Shown piece after piece: positions 33,882 to 45,688 of a stretch of DNA of 64,000 bases. The DNA is from Sacculina carcini (lineage: Eukaryota > Arthropoda > Thecostraca > Sacculinidae). The stretch covers positions 4,999,998-5,063,997 of the forward strand of contig OU696579.1 in the NCBI GenBank assembly GCA_916048095.2, given 5' to 3'. The position numbers and the translations under genes were made by a program. Each line of letters opens with the position of its first letter. Position 1 is the first letter of the stretch. The notes under the pieces were generated by a model that searched no databases, had not been told where the DNA came from, and worked only from the letters and a program-made list of their open reading frames with translations.

Positions 33882-35182
33882 TGTGTGTCCTACCCTTCTT
33901 GGTCCATTTTCTATCAGCTGCTACTCAATCATCACTACGTGTACCCGCTAAAAGTTTATACATCATTTGGGAAATTTTCTTGTTTACACTGTAGGTTAAA
34001 TATTTAATATTAAAAATGAAATCAAAAAAAGTTATAGCGGTAAAAAGACAAAATGAGCCCTGAAAAATGCGAAAATTTTGGTCAATATTCTGAATATTAC
34101 TCTTCCTAAACCAGCAATGGTACAACTATACAAATTATACCACTGTGTAGAACATTTTCTGTTCTACCCAATAAATTATAATTCATACCCAAAAATTGAA
34201 TATAAAACATGTAAAATGGAAAAAAATTCAATCTACATTCAAAATTATACTTAAACTTCACGCGTCCGATATTCTATACTTTTTTTATATTTCTCAAAAA
34301 CTAATTATCACACATTTAAATAAATAATACTATCATGCTGGGAATTTTGTTTTCTACAACAGGGTATAATTTATAATTTTTCAAAGTGTATTAAAAAAAG
34401 TTACGGCGGTGTGAATTGTAAATGACAAAGTCAAAAAGGCAAAATTAGCACAAAAAATCGTGAATATTTTGGTCAATATTCCGCTATCTATTCCTCATAA
34501 ACCAGTAATGGTACAGCTATAAAAAGTATACTATTGTGTAGATGATTTTGTGTTCTACAAGAAAAGTTATTAGTTATACCCACAAATGATACAAAAAAAC
34601 GTGTAACATTGGCAAAATTCTCAAATACATCCAAAATTTCACTTTAACACCGGGTGACAAAATTAATTCATTTTTCTACCCATTTATTAAGAACGATTTG
34701 TCACACATTAAAATAAATTATACCATCGTGCTGGAAATTTTGTTTTCTACAATACGGTATAATTTGTTATTTTCCAAAGTGTATCTGAAGGAAGTTACGG
34801 CTGTGTAAAGTCAAAATGTCATGTTGCCAATTTGACAGCTATTATGCGCACTTGCGATTACACAATAATCATTGCGATTACACATTAATGATTTAATTTC
34901 ACTGAAGTCCAATCACAATTTACGCAATTGCGATTACACAGGAATATACTACTGTGTAGATAATTTTGTGTTCTACAAGATAAGCTATAATTTATACCCG
35001 CAAATGATACAAAAACGTGTAAAATTGGCAAAATTCTCAAATACATCAAAAATTACACTTGAACACCGGGCGACTAAAATTAATTCATTTTTCTACTTTT
35101 TCTCAGTAAATATTTGTTATACATAAAAATAAATTATACCATCGCGCTAGAAATTTTTTTTTTACAATACGGTATAATTTGT
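33768..35182 (+). repeat. Helitron-like repeat R7, 5' part
   Basis: It opens with the family head (ATATATATGAAAGAGATCCTC) and a (TG)n run of about 45 repeats (33792-33880), then CTTGGTCCATTTTCTATCAG and the same module order as R8: CACGCGTCCGAT, the GTGTATTAAAAAAAGTTACG module, then GTGTATCTGAAGGAAGTTACG. It stops at about 35182 inside TACGGTATAATTTGTAAT, so the 3' half with the CGGGCGGGT cores is missing. Confidence 0.8.
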
Positions 35183-35847
35183 AATGAGGTGATGGAGACC
35201 ACTTTGCACATGCTCTCGGTGGAATATTTCCCAATTACCGCTCATATTTCTCCAAGCGTGCTGCTGTATCAACACAATTGTAAACGTTTGTATGTGCGTG
35301 TGTACCAAGTGTGCTCTTGGGCGTTTGCGTTGGCGCTCATGTGTGCGTGTGTGTGTGTGTGTGTCAGTGGGATAGTGTAAGCCGATGTGAGAGGTTGTGT
35401 GTTTGTGTGTGTGTTTCTTATTTGATTTTCGAACTTTAATTCAGGGTTAGATGACTGTTTGTATGTTCTTCTAAAGGTTAAATGTTCCTATCGCATTTTG
35501 TCTGTGCATTACCGCTGCTTGTAAGGTGCAAGTGAAGCAGAAATTAACACTGCGACATTACAATAGTGAAATTGACAGGATATTTATGATCGGGGTATTA
35601 TTGCAAGCAGGAGCTTGGTTCTGCTCAATGTTCACCCCTGCAAGCTGACATTGTGTGAACAAATACACAAGATGTGTGATGAGGGACAAGAATAATTATA
35701 TTGTCCGAAATCTCGCGCTAATTCCACGTTTTCCTCATCTTCTTTGCCTCGTCAATCAAATCCTGTGTTTGCACCTTGTTCTCGATCAATGCTGTTTGAT
35801 CACGTCTTCCGTCTGCCGCGATATCGGCCAGGAAGAGGTTCTCAGAG
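35183..35847. other. non-repeat sequence upstream of the first exon candidate
   Basis: Mixed-composition sequence with short TG runs near 35350-35420. It could hold the promoter or an untranslated exon of the gene whose exons follow, but I see no certain TATA box or initiator. A possible splice acceptor, GATATCGGCCAG, lies at 35821-35832. Confidence 0.4.
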
Positions 35848-36123
35848 CATTATCACCATTGTGTTCCCCATCAACACCAGCATCAAGATGATGAACATCT
35901 CTCAGACATCACCAAGTACTCGCATCAACACTCATTCCTGCACATGCCGCAGGAGTGTTTGCTGAAGACGAGCAGAGGAGGAGAATGTTGTGTGCTGGAT
36001 CTAACTCCTCCACCTCCTCCACCAGTTCCTCCACTGGTTCCTCCACGAGTTCCTCCACCTCCTTCACGTGTCAGACAAGTTCTCCTTCGCTTGCTGTACT
36101 ACCTACGCTCAAAACCCGACCAA
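35848..36123 (+). CDS. proline-rich exon candidate, copy 1 (possible first coding exon of the dipeptidase gene)
   Basis: A 276-bp open stretch (92 codons) ends at a good splice donor (CAA|GTAAGA). An internal ATG at 35944 would start MPQECLLKTSRGGECCVLDL, followed by proline/valine repeats (PPPPPPVPPLVPP) and a basic leucine-rich end (RQVLLRLLYYLRSKPDQ). It ends in phase 0, and the next exon of the dipeptidase (42835) begins in phase 0, so they could be spliced together to form a cytosolic tail ahead of the membrane segment. Its twin lies exactly 4,150 bp downstream. The protein segment is not one I recognise; membership in the dipeptidase gene is inferred from phase, strand and order only. 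Confidence 0.5.
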
Positions 36124-37754
36124 GTAAGACACTTCGATAATAATAAAAAATAATAATAATAAAGGGTAAGTAATATAGGTATTTCTTAAATATATAACAA
36201 AAAATATATATGAAAAACAAAATATATATATGTGTATATGAAAATGTGCCAGGAAAATTGTGTAACAGTGGGGATAATAATAATAATATGTTGTTGTGTT
36301 GTTCTTCGTTCGGCTGATCGTGAAGTCTTGATAGTTCCTCTTGATGTTGTGGTCCGCGATAACAAGTAATAGTCACCCAGTCGTATTTTAATTGTGTATT
36401 TAGAAACCAGTCAAATCTACTCATAAAACTTGATAAAATCCTGAACCTAATGCTCTAATGACGACTTAATAACTGCCTGCCTGGGTGAGTGGTCCTCTGT
36501 TGTTAGTGTCACATCTTGACTGCCCTATCGTTAGTGAGCCTAGTATCTCTAGCGTCTCCAGTCTCTAGTATCACCCCCTTATTGTTAGTACAACACAGGT
36601 ATATATACCCACGACCACAGGTCGTCGGCTCAATGTGCCACACTGAATCTCACCGGGCAAACAGTTCGGCTGCCAACCTAGTTGCGAGCTATTTCTAAAC
36701 ACGGTCTGACAGTACACAGGCGTGTTGCCTCGAGATGCTCAGCCAAGTCAGACACAAGAAAGATAATTAATCAACGGTCACACGTTGCCAAGCATATCAG
36801 GCGCAGTGTACTACGGGCGTCGCTCTAACACATAAATTAGCCTAACGACAGCTGCACAAGCAAGCCGCGAAAGAACGCGAACGTAAACTGAGAAAGAGAG
36901 AGAAAGAAAACTGAGTAAACTGACAGATAGAAAACTGGTCTGATTATAACTTTGTTATATCACAGCTGCGAGGTCTTTTAAACGAATGTGAACACTAGGC
37001 ACAATCACGGCCATCAAAGCCAACGGCTCTACTGAATCGTGATAGTTGCAATTATAGCAAACTGCCAGTCATTATTTGCCGAGTTTCCACTTCAGGGTAG
37101 GACTGAGGCATAATTCTGATCAGTGATTATACAGCGTCATTTCTCACCATACACACATACTCCATGAGTAAGTGCATACAGTATTGTGCGTCTGTAATAA
37201 TCAACTGTCACATCGAGTCGACAGGGCCGTACATAAAACACAGGAACGTCCTGTGTCACCAGCCAATTGCTGGTGAATTCTGGCACATTAACTGTCTTTT
37301 GTCGATGTTTGCCTCATCCCAATATTTTTGTGGTATTCCTGCAGCATCAAGAACTGACAGCTCCAGCATCCAGTATTAGCCAAACTACTCGACGGCTCGA
37401 TCAAAAGTGATGTTTTAAAAATTACTCAGACCAGTTATCTTTACATTTTCGCTGACAAATTATTAGCTATAACCCTAACTAGTCATTACAACCCCTTTCA
37501 CCTAAATATTCAAGTGTGTATATCAAAGTAATTAAACACAATTATACAATGAAACAAAATTCTAGATTAGCGCATGTCTATGTCTATCGCATACATTAAT
37601 CGCAAATAATACAGTAACTTAAAATCTAGAACAACACGAATCTATATCTCACAAATCTACATGAGAAACTAACTTAGTTGTAATTAACACACGGTTATGG
37701 ACATAAGGTTACGGACACCTGGCTATAAAATTAACACTATTAATTCTAACTAGC
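36124..37754. other. intron-like or intergenic, no gene seen
   Basis: After the donor come an (AAT)n run and TATATG-rich sequence (to 36253) also present after copy 2, then unique sequence of mixed composition. No ORF with recognisable domains and no clear terminal repeats. The AGAAAGAGAGAGAAAGAAAA stretch near 36890 is low-complexity. Confidence 0.5.
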
Positions 37755-38021
37755 TCAGCACATTATACATATAAAATGGGTGATATATCGTGTTAATAAA
37801 ACCATTTGTCGCCGACCACGAACGCGTCCACGGCTCGATCCAAGCAGGTGGTGTTGATCTTGAACCACATCAGGCAGAGGTCGTATACCGGCGGGGTATA
37901 CTGTGTCGACTCGTAGTCCACGCGCTGCTTCACCAGTCATCCAGCTGCTGTCGTCGTTTTGCGCAAACACCTGCAGCACTTCGTTGGGAATCTCGTTGAT
38001 AAATATTAGACCGTCTTCCAT
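37755..38021 (-). other. unrecognised 88-codon ORF with coding-like composition
   Basis: On the minus strand the ATG at 38021 opens MEDGLIFINEIPNEVLQVFA with many C- or G-ending codons, unlike the AT-rich neighbourhood. Partway through, a second frame also looks coding-like, so this may be a damaged gene piece or an exon edge. I do not recognise the product and see no repeat ends around it. Confidence 0.25.
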
Positions 38022-39269
38022 GATTACTCGTCCCCATCTTTATAGCAGTTGTCTTTCAGGCTGATTGGTGAACCGCTGGAGTTGTCTCGGCTCGTGTTGA
38101 TGATGATTTCGGCATTGACTTATCTCAGTCCGCTAAATGTTTTCGTTGTCGTTGTTAGTAGACTGTCAGTTCAGCACACGGTTGATCAGGGGGTTCAGCA
38201 CACTGTTGACTCAATCTCGCCTCTTCAGACCGAAAAACGGACAATTTTCGCCAGTGACTCATTGTTCTGTGTCGGTGTGGTAGCAGGATTGAGACAGGGA
38301 ATTGAATGAAAAACGCATGCAATGTCCACTTGGAAATACGAAACTAATTTACCACGAGGTAGGAAAACTGGGCCGCATCATGAGAGGAAAATAGACAATT
38401 AATAGGAGACAATAAATAGGATACAATTAATAGGAGCAATATCCAGAGCCGTTATACTTTTAATCATTATGAAATATTATTGTATTTATATATTCTAATT
38501 AAACCCACTTTTACTTTATAATTGTTAAGTTGCCATATATTTATATAGTTTTAAGAAGGTGTTTTACACACTTACAGAGTAATGTTTCGTCTTTTGTAAC
38601 TTTGAGTGCACGCATACTTATGCGTATATTCTCGATGATAATTACAATCTACTTTATTGGTCGTTAATTGAGGTCGTAGCATACTTCTGTGTATGCCTCC
38701 AGTTTCAACTAACCGACTTAGTCAACAAAGTAATTGCTTCAATAACTCCGCTTGTTTATTAAGTAGCATGTTAAATTCTTTCAACTAAATGTCTTATTTA
38801 TTTTCACAGTTAGACGGTTGACACAAGCCTCTTCTCTTGACACCATTTGTGCCTCGTACATTATCTTGTTTCTCAATATTAATCGCATTCATATATCCAT
38901 CAGTGAAGTCCATCAGACAGTATCAGTCATCAGTCATCCATCAGTATGGAACTTTCCTCGATAGCCGTTTCGTATTATATAACACCTTACACTCTCATTT
39001 TCTGGTATGAGATACACAGTGTCTACACCAACATCTACTTAATCTAGTCATTTAGTCATATAGTCATTTAGTTATTTAGTCATCATTCATTTATTTATTT
39101 AGTCATCATTAATTTATTTATTTAGTCATCAGCGGTATATCGTGCCCTGATGTTCCAATGCATCTTATATGCGTTGCTATACATACTTTAAACGTATGTT
39201 CTTAAATATCTGTCACTTTTGACAGATAGTTTTACATTTCATTTCAAACATTTCAACATCTCGTTCTGA
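38022..39269. other. AT-rich non-coding sequence
   Basis: No recognisable gene. It contains short repeats of TTTAGTCAT/TTATTTATTTAGTCATC around 39045-39130. The ORFs seen here are short, unconserved and without domains. Confidence 0.45.
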
Positions 39270-39720
39270 TTAAAAAAAGTAATCGTGAGTGATTGTCTTC
39301 TCATATTTCTCAGTCGTATATAGTACATGGTTTGACATAAAAATAAAAATATCAAAGTCCAATTGTACACCATAATGATTATACAAATAATTAAACAGAT
39401 CCCAGCCTAATATCCAACTGTCCTTCAATTTCGTGTCCTCTAATAGAATATTTAGTGTCAAAATTCACAAAAGACACCGATCATTTAATAAGTGCAATAT
39501 TGTTTAATCTTGTCCCCTTTATACTAGTCAAACGCATTCTACAAGACATGCAACTTAGTTTCTTCACGCAATATTTCGATATTATTCATACATCACACCC
39601 AGCATCTACTAAAATATTGATTGGAGATCCTCCTATATTTACATAACATTGATTTTTAACATTAGCAGCAAAATTATTTCTGGGTTTTGCTTTCCGAACC
39701 ACATACTGGCCATATTCAGT
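39270..39720 (-). pseudogene. LTR-retroelement protease fossil
   Basis: Minus-strand frames read QCYVNIGGSPINILVDAGCD and, further on, WILGWDLFNYLYNHYGVQLD, the two ends of a retropepsin-like protease (catalytic D-[ST/A]-G region and the ILG-D-F region) as in Gypsy-type pol. AT-rich, broken and old. No LTRs, RT or integrase were found nearby, so the family cannot be narrowed. Confidence 0.4.
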
Positions 39721-39997
39721 GGTGGTTTTAGTTCATTTTTTCATACTTAATATCACTGATATTTCCTGATCTATATTTGCTCCATATTTCATCCAAATAT
39801 ATTTCTTATATTTCCTAATTTTATTCTGAGTAAGGCTCTGGATGCTGACAAGGCTTAAGGAGAATTGAGATAAAACTCACCTCACAGTTCATTGAGCCAC
39901 CGGTGTGATCGACCGAACATTCGACACGATGATGCTATTCAGCAATAATTCTGTAGTTGTCTGGATGCTATTCAGCAATAATTCTGTAATTCTGTAG

Positions 39998-40273
39998 CAT
40001 TATCACCATTGTGTTCCCCATCAACACCAGCATCAAGATGATGAACATCTCTCAGACATCACCAAGTACTCGCATCAACACTCATTCCTGCACATGCCGC
40101 AGGAGTGTTTGCTGAAGACGAGCAGAGGAGGAGAATGTTGTGTGCTGGATCTAACTCCTCCGCCTCCTCCACCAGTTCCTCCACCAGTTCCTCCACTAGT
40201 TCCTCCACCTCCTTCACGTGTCAGACAAGTTCTCCTTCGCTTGCTGTACTACCTACGCTCAAAACCCGACCAA
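39998..40273 (+). CDS. proline-rich exon candidate, copy 2
   Basis: A second copy of the 276-bp exon, also 92 codons, open, with the same donor (CAA|GTAAGA) and the same internal ATG context (40094). It differs from copy 1 by only a few substitutions, mostly in the proline run (PVPPPVPPLVPP instead of PVPPLVPPRVPP), with no length change. The sequence before it (TTCTGTAATTCTGTAG|CAT) offers a splice acceptor. The similarity starts at the exon edge and continues about 135 bp into the downstream intron. The two could be alternative first exons, mutually exclusive exons, or one working and one spare copy. Confidence 0.5.
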
Positions 40274-42834
40274 GTAAGACACTTCGATAATAATAAATAA
40301 TAATAATAATAAAGGGTAAGTAATATAGGTATTTCTTAAATATATAACAAAAATATATATGAAAAACAAAATATATATATGTGTATATGAAAATGTGCCA
40401 GGAAAATTGATATATATTACAGGCAATATGAAATATATGTATAAATATTATATTTCTTATCTTGAACATAGCATGGTTTATTAGAAACTTCTTTTGTGGA
40501 AAAATTTGCTAGAAATATACTCTAATATTTGTGGACTTCATTTAGTAATACAGATGTGTACACGTATATATAAGTACACACATACTGACACACACACACA
40601 CGCACATACACACACACACACACACTGACACACAAACACACACTGACACACATACATACACACACACACATACACACACTCACATACACACACACGGTTT
40701 TTCACAAATGCGTGTGTTTTGTTTGGCTGTTAACGATGGTTAATGTGTATTAATTTGTGTTAATGTGTGTTAATGTGTGTAAATATGTGTTATTGTGTGT
40801 TAATATGTGTTAATGTGTATTAATGTGTGTTAATGTGTGTTAATATGTGTCAATATGTGTTAATGTGTGTTATTGTGTGTTAATATGTGTTAATATGTGT
40901 TAATGTGTATTAATGTGTGTTAATGTGTATTAATGTGTGTTAATGTGTGTGAATGTGCATTAATGTGTATTAATGTGTGTTAATGTGTGCTAATGTGTGT
41001 TAATGTGTATTAATGTGTGTTAATTTGTGTTAATGTATGTTAATGTCTGTTAATGTTTGTTTGTGTAAATGTGTTGTGTTGCAATATCAACACACTTGTG
41101 GAATAAGCAATTGCAGAATTATCTCTACAATTGCGTCAATTATAATTCTATCTATCTTTCTATCTTTTTTCTATGTTTTTCTATCTATGTTTCTATCATT
41201 TGCTATCTATCTTTCTATCTTATCCATCTATCTTTCTATCTTATCTATCTATCTTTCTATCTTATCTATCTATCATTCTATCTTATCTATCTTCCTATCT
41301 CATCCATCTTTCTATCTCTCAAGTCTTTTTCTATATTTTCTTTTCCCACACACGCACACACACGCACACACATGCTTGCGATCTGGGGCCATTTCGCGCA
41401 CTAATGGTCTTAAGCGAAAAGGAGATAGCATGAAACTCAACTTACAAGCAAGAATCAATGAACTAATTGCTTCTCTCCCATTCGCTAATGCCTCTTTCTG
41501 TCTGTCTTTGTGTGTGTGTGTGTGTGTGTACGTATGTATGAGTGTATATATGTGTGTATGTGTGTGTGTATGTCTGTGTGTTCGACTGGGCAAAAAACAG
41601 GAATTTTTTTTTGAAAATCGCAAGTTCATTGTATTAAATGCGTAACCGATTTCCATCAAAGAACCAATTAGACCAAATAGCAATAGGAACCAATTGGGAA
41701 CCGGTTCCGTTTGAATATTGTTACAATTTGTGTGTCTGTGTGTGTGTTTGATGAGTGAGATACCTTAAATTATATCGGTGTAATTTTATGCTTTCATCAA
41801 CATAATCTAGGCAATTAACACACACACACTCATTTGCATACACACATATAAGCATACATACATGCATACATACAGACATACACACCTGCACTCATAGATA
41901 TATACACACACACACTCATAAATACAGACAGACACTCAAACTGTAGTGCTTATGCATTTGTGAAGCGATAACACACACACACACACACACCGACATACCT
42001 ACACACACAGACAGACAGACAGACATACATACACATATACAGAGCCATTGTCAGAATTTGAGCAGCAAATGCATTATGAAGAGCTGGAATGATTAATGTT
42101 CTCAGAGTATAAGCGAGAAGTGTAGTGGTATTGTTACCACGTGGTATGCGAGCTGGTATATTACGAGCTAGCTATTCTACACTCATACACTAGAGTATGT
42201 ATGAAGTCTATACCTAACATTTAGCGAATATGCGTATGAGTAAGTTATACTTCGAATACTTCTAACTTTGTTTAGAAAATATATAATAATATTGATTCAT
42301 TTTAATAATAATAATATAATTATTATTTGTATATAATTCATTGAGCACTAATTTTGTGAAAAAATACTAATATTTCCCCCTCATGTTTAATTATATAATT
42401 AAATCTTAAATATTTCAATCTCGTGCATTGAATATTGGCGTTTGATGATGGATATTGAATATTGGAATTTGATGGATTTTTATTTTAGCGCGCGCGTGTG
42501 TGTGTTTGTGTTTGTGAGGCTTTCATTGCTTGTAAATAATAAATAACAACAAATGGACTTATCTCCCTCCCTCTATCTCACACGTATCATCCACTCTCTC
42601 TTTCTCTCTCTCTGCCATTCTTTCTGTTTATTTTCTGTGCATATCAACACACACACACACACATAAACACACATATATAAATACACACACACACACATAC
42701 ACACACATACACACACATACTTGCACTATCAAGCACTACCACATTGAATTCACCGCAATAATGTGTATGTGTTTATGTGTGTGATTGTGTGTGCATGTGT
42801 GTGTATGTATGTGTGAGTGTGTGTGTGTGAACAG
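40274..42834. other. microsatellite-rich intron
   Basis: No gene. In order: (CA)n at about 40578-40700; a 10-bp TTAATGTGTG array at 40736-41075; (ATCT)n/(TTTC)n at about 41145-41335; CA and TG runs at 41345-41380 and 41505-41580; CA-rich at 41815-42045; TA/AAT-rich 42200-42400; CT-rich 42560-42620; CA then TG at 42645-42832. The TG run directly abuts the acceptor of the next exon. Confidence 0.85.
40736..41075 (+). repeat. decamer minisatellite (TTAATGTGTG)n, about 33 copies
   Basis: Units read TTAATGTGTG with variants TTAATGTGTA, TTAATATGTG and TTATTGTGTG. It is a clean 10-bp period and a likely expansion from a TG microsatellite. Confidence 0.9.
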
Positions 42835-42976
42835 TGCTCCAGCAAGTGTTGCACAAGACTGTCGAAGCAATCACAAAGTGGAGACATTGTTGAAGATCAA
42901 GACGTAACCATTCTTCCGTCAGCTCGAGTTTTAGTCACGTCAGATGTATTTGACCATCACGTCGCAACCAAACACA
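42835..42976 (+). CDS. membrane dipeptidase gene, cytosolic-domain exon
   Basis: A 142-bp exon between an acceptor (GTGTGTGAACAG|TGC) and a donor (CACA|GTATGT), open in the frame CSSKCCTRLSKQSQSGDIVE followed by DQDVTILPSARVLVTSDVF. It enters in phase 0 and leaves in phase 1, exactly what the next exon needs. It would code for part of an N-terminal cytosolic region with cysteines and acidic residues. No domain is recognisable; the assignment rests on phase match and order with the two following exons. Confidence 0.65.
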
Positions 42977-43012
42977 GTATGTTTGTATGTGTTAATATTA
43001 CATACCCTTGAT

Positions 43013-43300
43013 CAGTGGTTCTCAAACTTTCTCACTGCTAGAACTTCTTTCACAAATCCACAGTCAGTTCTGGCACCCCCCATGGATTCTTGATAGCTAT
43101 ACGAAAATATAAAAATACAAATGACGAAATAATAATTTATATATTTAATACTCATTCATGCAAATCCTTTAAGATGATTTAGGAGGATTTGAAAATAAAT
43201 CCGTCCTTTCTTATCATTCAAGTGTTAATTTACGTTTTTCAACAAACTATTGCACACATTTGTACTTTATTGGTATAATTCACAGTGTATTGAAACTTAT
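43013..43300 (+). mobile_element. hAT-like terminal sequence in an intron
   Basis: CAGTGGTTCTCAAACTTT at 43013 is the typical beginning of Charlie-type hAT elements, followed by their usual AGTTCTGGCACCCCCCATGG phrase. The other end was not found, so the right edge given is nominal. Confidence 0.4.
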
Positions 43301-43498
43301 TGTTTTGTGTATGTATAAAACTTTGGCAGACTGAACGTTTTTCATCATGTGAAATAACTGTGGATATGAAGCACTCCATGAATAATATGAAGTAGAATTT
43401 TGTATCAAAATATGGGCTTAATGACAGGATCTATGGGATGTATGTCATTGTGGGTTTGTTATGTGTTTTTGTGTGTGTTTGTGTGTTAATTCTGGCAG

Positions 43499-43802
43499 CT
43501 GTCGTTGACACGACTTCACTCAATCCTTCAACAGCGTCATGCACTGGCAGCAGAGGTGTGGTGTGTGTGGCGGTGTTGCTATTGTGTGTCCTGATGGCGG
43601 TCACAATGCTGCTTCTCATGTCGCCTCACTGGACGTGGCCTGTGTGGCAGCCACACTTCCTGTCATCATCGTCATCATCAGTGGAGGAAGCAGGAGTAGG
43701 TGTTCATGATGATGATGATGATGTAGCATCCGTGATCCTGCTGGATAGTGAAACAGTAAACAGTCGCACTCTGCTAAACTCCGTCACTCGGGTCATAGAC
43801 GG
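43499..43802 (+). CDS. membrane dipeptidase gene, transmembrane exon
   Basis: A 304-bp exon bounded by TTCTGGCAG| and GACGG|GTAAGC. It enters in phase 1 and leaves in phase 2. It encodes VVDTTSLNPSTASC, a 23-residue hydrophobic helix (GVVCVAVLLLCVLMAVTMLL...), then a linker with serine and aspartate runs (SSSSSSVEEAG, HDDDDDVAS), and ends DSETVNSRTLLNSVTRVIDG, the last residues of which are the conserved start of the M19 catalytic domain. The layout (cytosolic N-terminus, one membrane segment, extracellular domain) suggests a type II membrane dipeptidase instead of the GPI-anchored form of vertebrates. Confidence 0.8.
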
Positions 43803-44476
43803 GTAAGCAGCACTCTCTCACAAGAGTGCTCTATACCCTCTCTCTATCTCACAAGAGTGCTCTATACTCTCTTTCTCTCTCTATCTCACAAGAGTGCACC
43901 ATACTCTCTCACACTCACTCACAAGAGTATAATTAACTCATTCACTATCACTCACTCATAACAGTTAAATAATATCTCTCATTCTCTCATAAGAGTGTAA
44001 TTAACTCGCCTCACTCTTAAGCGTATCGGATACTCACTGAAGAACACTATATAAACAAACTTGTTCAATATCATTCCTCTTCTTTCTTTCATCATCTTAT
44101 ACTCCATTTATGAGCACATCGGTGTGTGTGTCAGTGTGTGTGTGTGTGTGTGTGTGTGTCAGTGTGTGTGTGTGTGTGTGTCAGTGTGTGTGTGTCAGTG
44201 TGTCAGTGTGTGTCAGTGTGTTAATTAGGGAGCCATAAGAACACATACACCGACACACACACCGACACACACACACACACACCGACACACACACACACAC
44301 ATAAGGCTTCATTTGATGACAGTTTCGCTAGTATCATAAGCTTAGCCTATCTATCTATCTCTCGCTCTCTCTTATTCAAGTTTATTCTATTTGCCCGCCT
44401 ATTTATGTCTGTATTGCCCACAATAACTCACATACAGACACACAGACAGTGGCTATGTGTGTATGTGTGTGCGTGT

Positions 44477-44540
<64 letters not shown>

Positions 44541-44919
44541 CAATGTAATATATTTTAATGTGTATTGTGTATTTATGTGTGCATCGATATTTTGTAATGT
44601 AATGTAATTTTATGTAATTTAATTTGATGTAATGGTGTGTAATGCAATCTAATGTATGTAATGTAATGTAATTTAATATATTATAATGGTATATGATGTA
44701 ATTTAATGTATTGTATGTGTGTAAGTGTGTCAGTCACAATGTAATGTAATTTACTGTAATGTAATACAATACAATGCCAAATAATGTAATTTCAAATAAC
44801 TTAAAATAGTGTAAAGCAATGTAAAATAATATAATGTGATGTAATGTATTACATGCATGTGAATGTGTCAGTTACAATGTAATATAATGTAATATATTAC
44901 ATGTGTGTGAATGTGTTAG
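43803..44919. other. microsatellite-rich intron
   Basis: No gene. CT-rich imperfect repeats with CACAAGAGTGC phrases (43805-44030); TG runs with GTCAGTG interruptions followed by CA runs with ACCGAC interruptions (44120-44300), an imperfect inverted pair; (ATCT)n near 44347; (TA)n at about 44478-44538; then AATGTAATGTAATTT-type repeats to about 44910, just before the next acceptor. Confidence 0.85.
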
Positions 44920-45076
44920 ACACAACGATTTGCCGTGGAATATTCGCAAGTTTGTACAGAACGAACTGAAAACGTTCAATTTTGACAGTGACCTGCGTCA
45001 CGTGACCCCGTGGAACTCGAGCCGATGGTCACACACTGAACTGCCTCGCCTCAGGCAAGGTCATGTCGGGGCCCAG
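44920..45076 (+). CDS. membrane dipeptidase (peptidase M19), active-site exon
   Basis: A 157-bp exon between TGTGTTAG| and GCCCAG|GTGTGT. With the two bases carried from the previous exon it reads ...RVIDG|HNDLPWNIRKFVQNELKTF and later WSHTELPRLRQGHVGAQ. This matches renal-type dipeptidases (vertebrate DPEP1: VIDGHNDLPWQL...THTNIPKLRAGFVGGQ). The His and Asp of H-N-D are zinc ligands of the binuclear metal site that hydrolyses dipeptides, including leukotriene D4 in vertebrates. It leaves in phase 0, just before where the family continues FWSVY. The downstream exons were not found; LINE D and the nuclease element lie in what must be the next intron. Confidence 0.92.
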
Positions 45077-45577
45077 GTGTGTATGTTTGTATGTTTGTGT
45101 GTATGTTTGTCTGTGTGTTTGTGCTCAAGACAAGTATATTGAAAAAGAGCTCATTTAATATTGAACATGGCATTGTATAACACATACTATCCATGTTCTT
45201 ACACTTTCATACACTTAACACACAAGTAACACACAAATAACACACAAATAACACACACACAGACACACATACACATACAGTAATTGTGCCCGCACTATAG
45301 TGCAGTGTTGAATTGAACGGGAGGCTGGCTCAGCCGCAATGCACATATTTTTCATGTGAAAATCCCTGCCAATCTGCTGTTTTGCGATTATAATTACTGC
45401 AAGAATTTATCGTGCCAACTATTCAGACAAGCCTTTACATTATACATTAATTGTCTTTTTCTATGTATTTAATGTATTTCGCCATTCTCTGAATTACAGA
45501 GATATGTATATGATACACCATTCTCTGTAATTTAGAGATATGTATATAATACAGTACAATATGTATAATAATATAAT
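45077..45577. other. intron sequence before LINE D
   Basis: Short TG and ACACAAATA runs. At 45478-45555 there is a tandem pair of near-palindromic units (ATTCTCTGAATTACAGAGAT and ATTCTCTGTAATTTAGAGAT), and a third relative (CCATTCTCTGTAGTG) follows LINE D at 49800, so the LINE appears to have inserted into this small array. Confidence 0.6.
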
Positions 45578-45688
45578 CGTCGTGTTGTGACCTTGGTTGT
45601 GTGTGGTTGTGCGCGCCCCTTGTGTGTATTTGGTGTGCTTTGCTGTGTTTTGCGGAGTTGTATCCACTCATTCACCTTGTTTGTGAAT

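Noticed and set aside
38049-38309. 86-codon ORF
   Set aside because: No domain, AT-rich flanks, no splice or start context that supports it.
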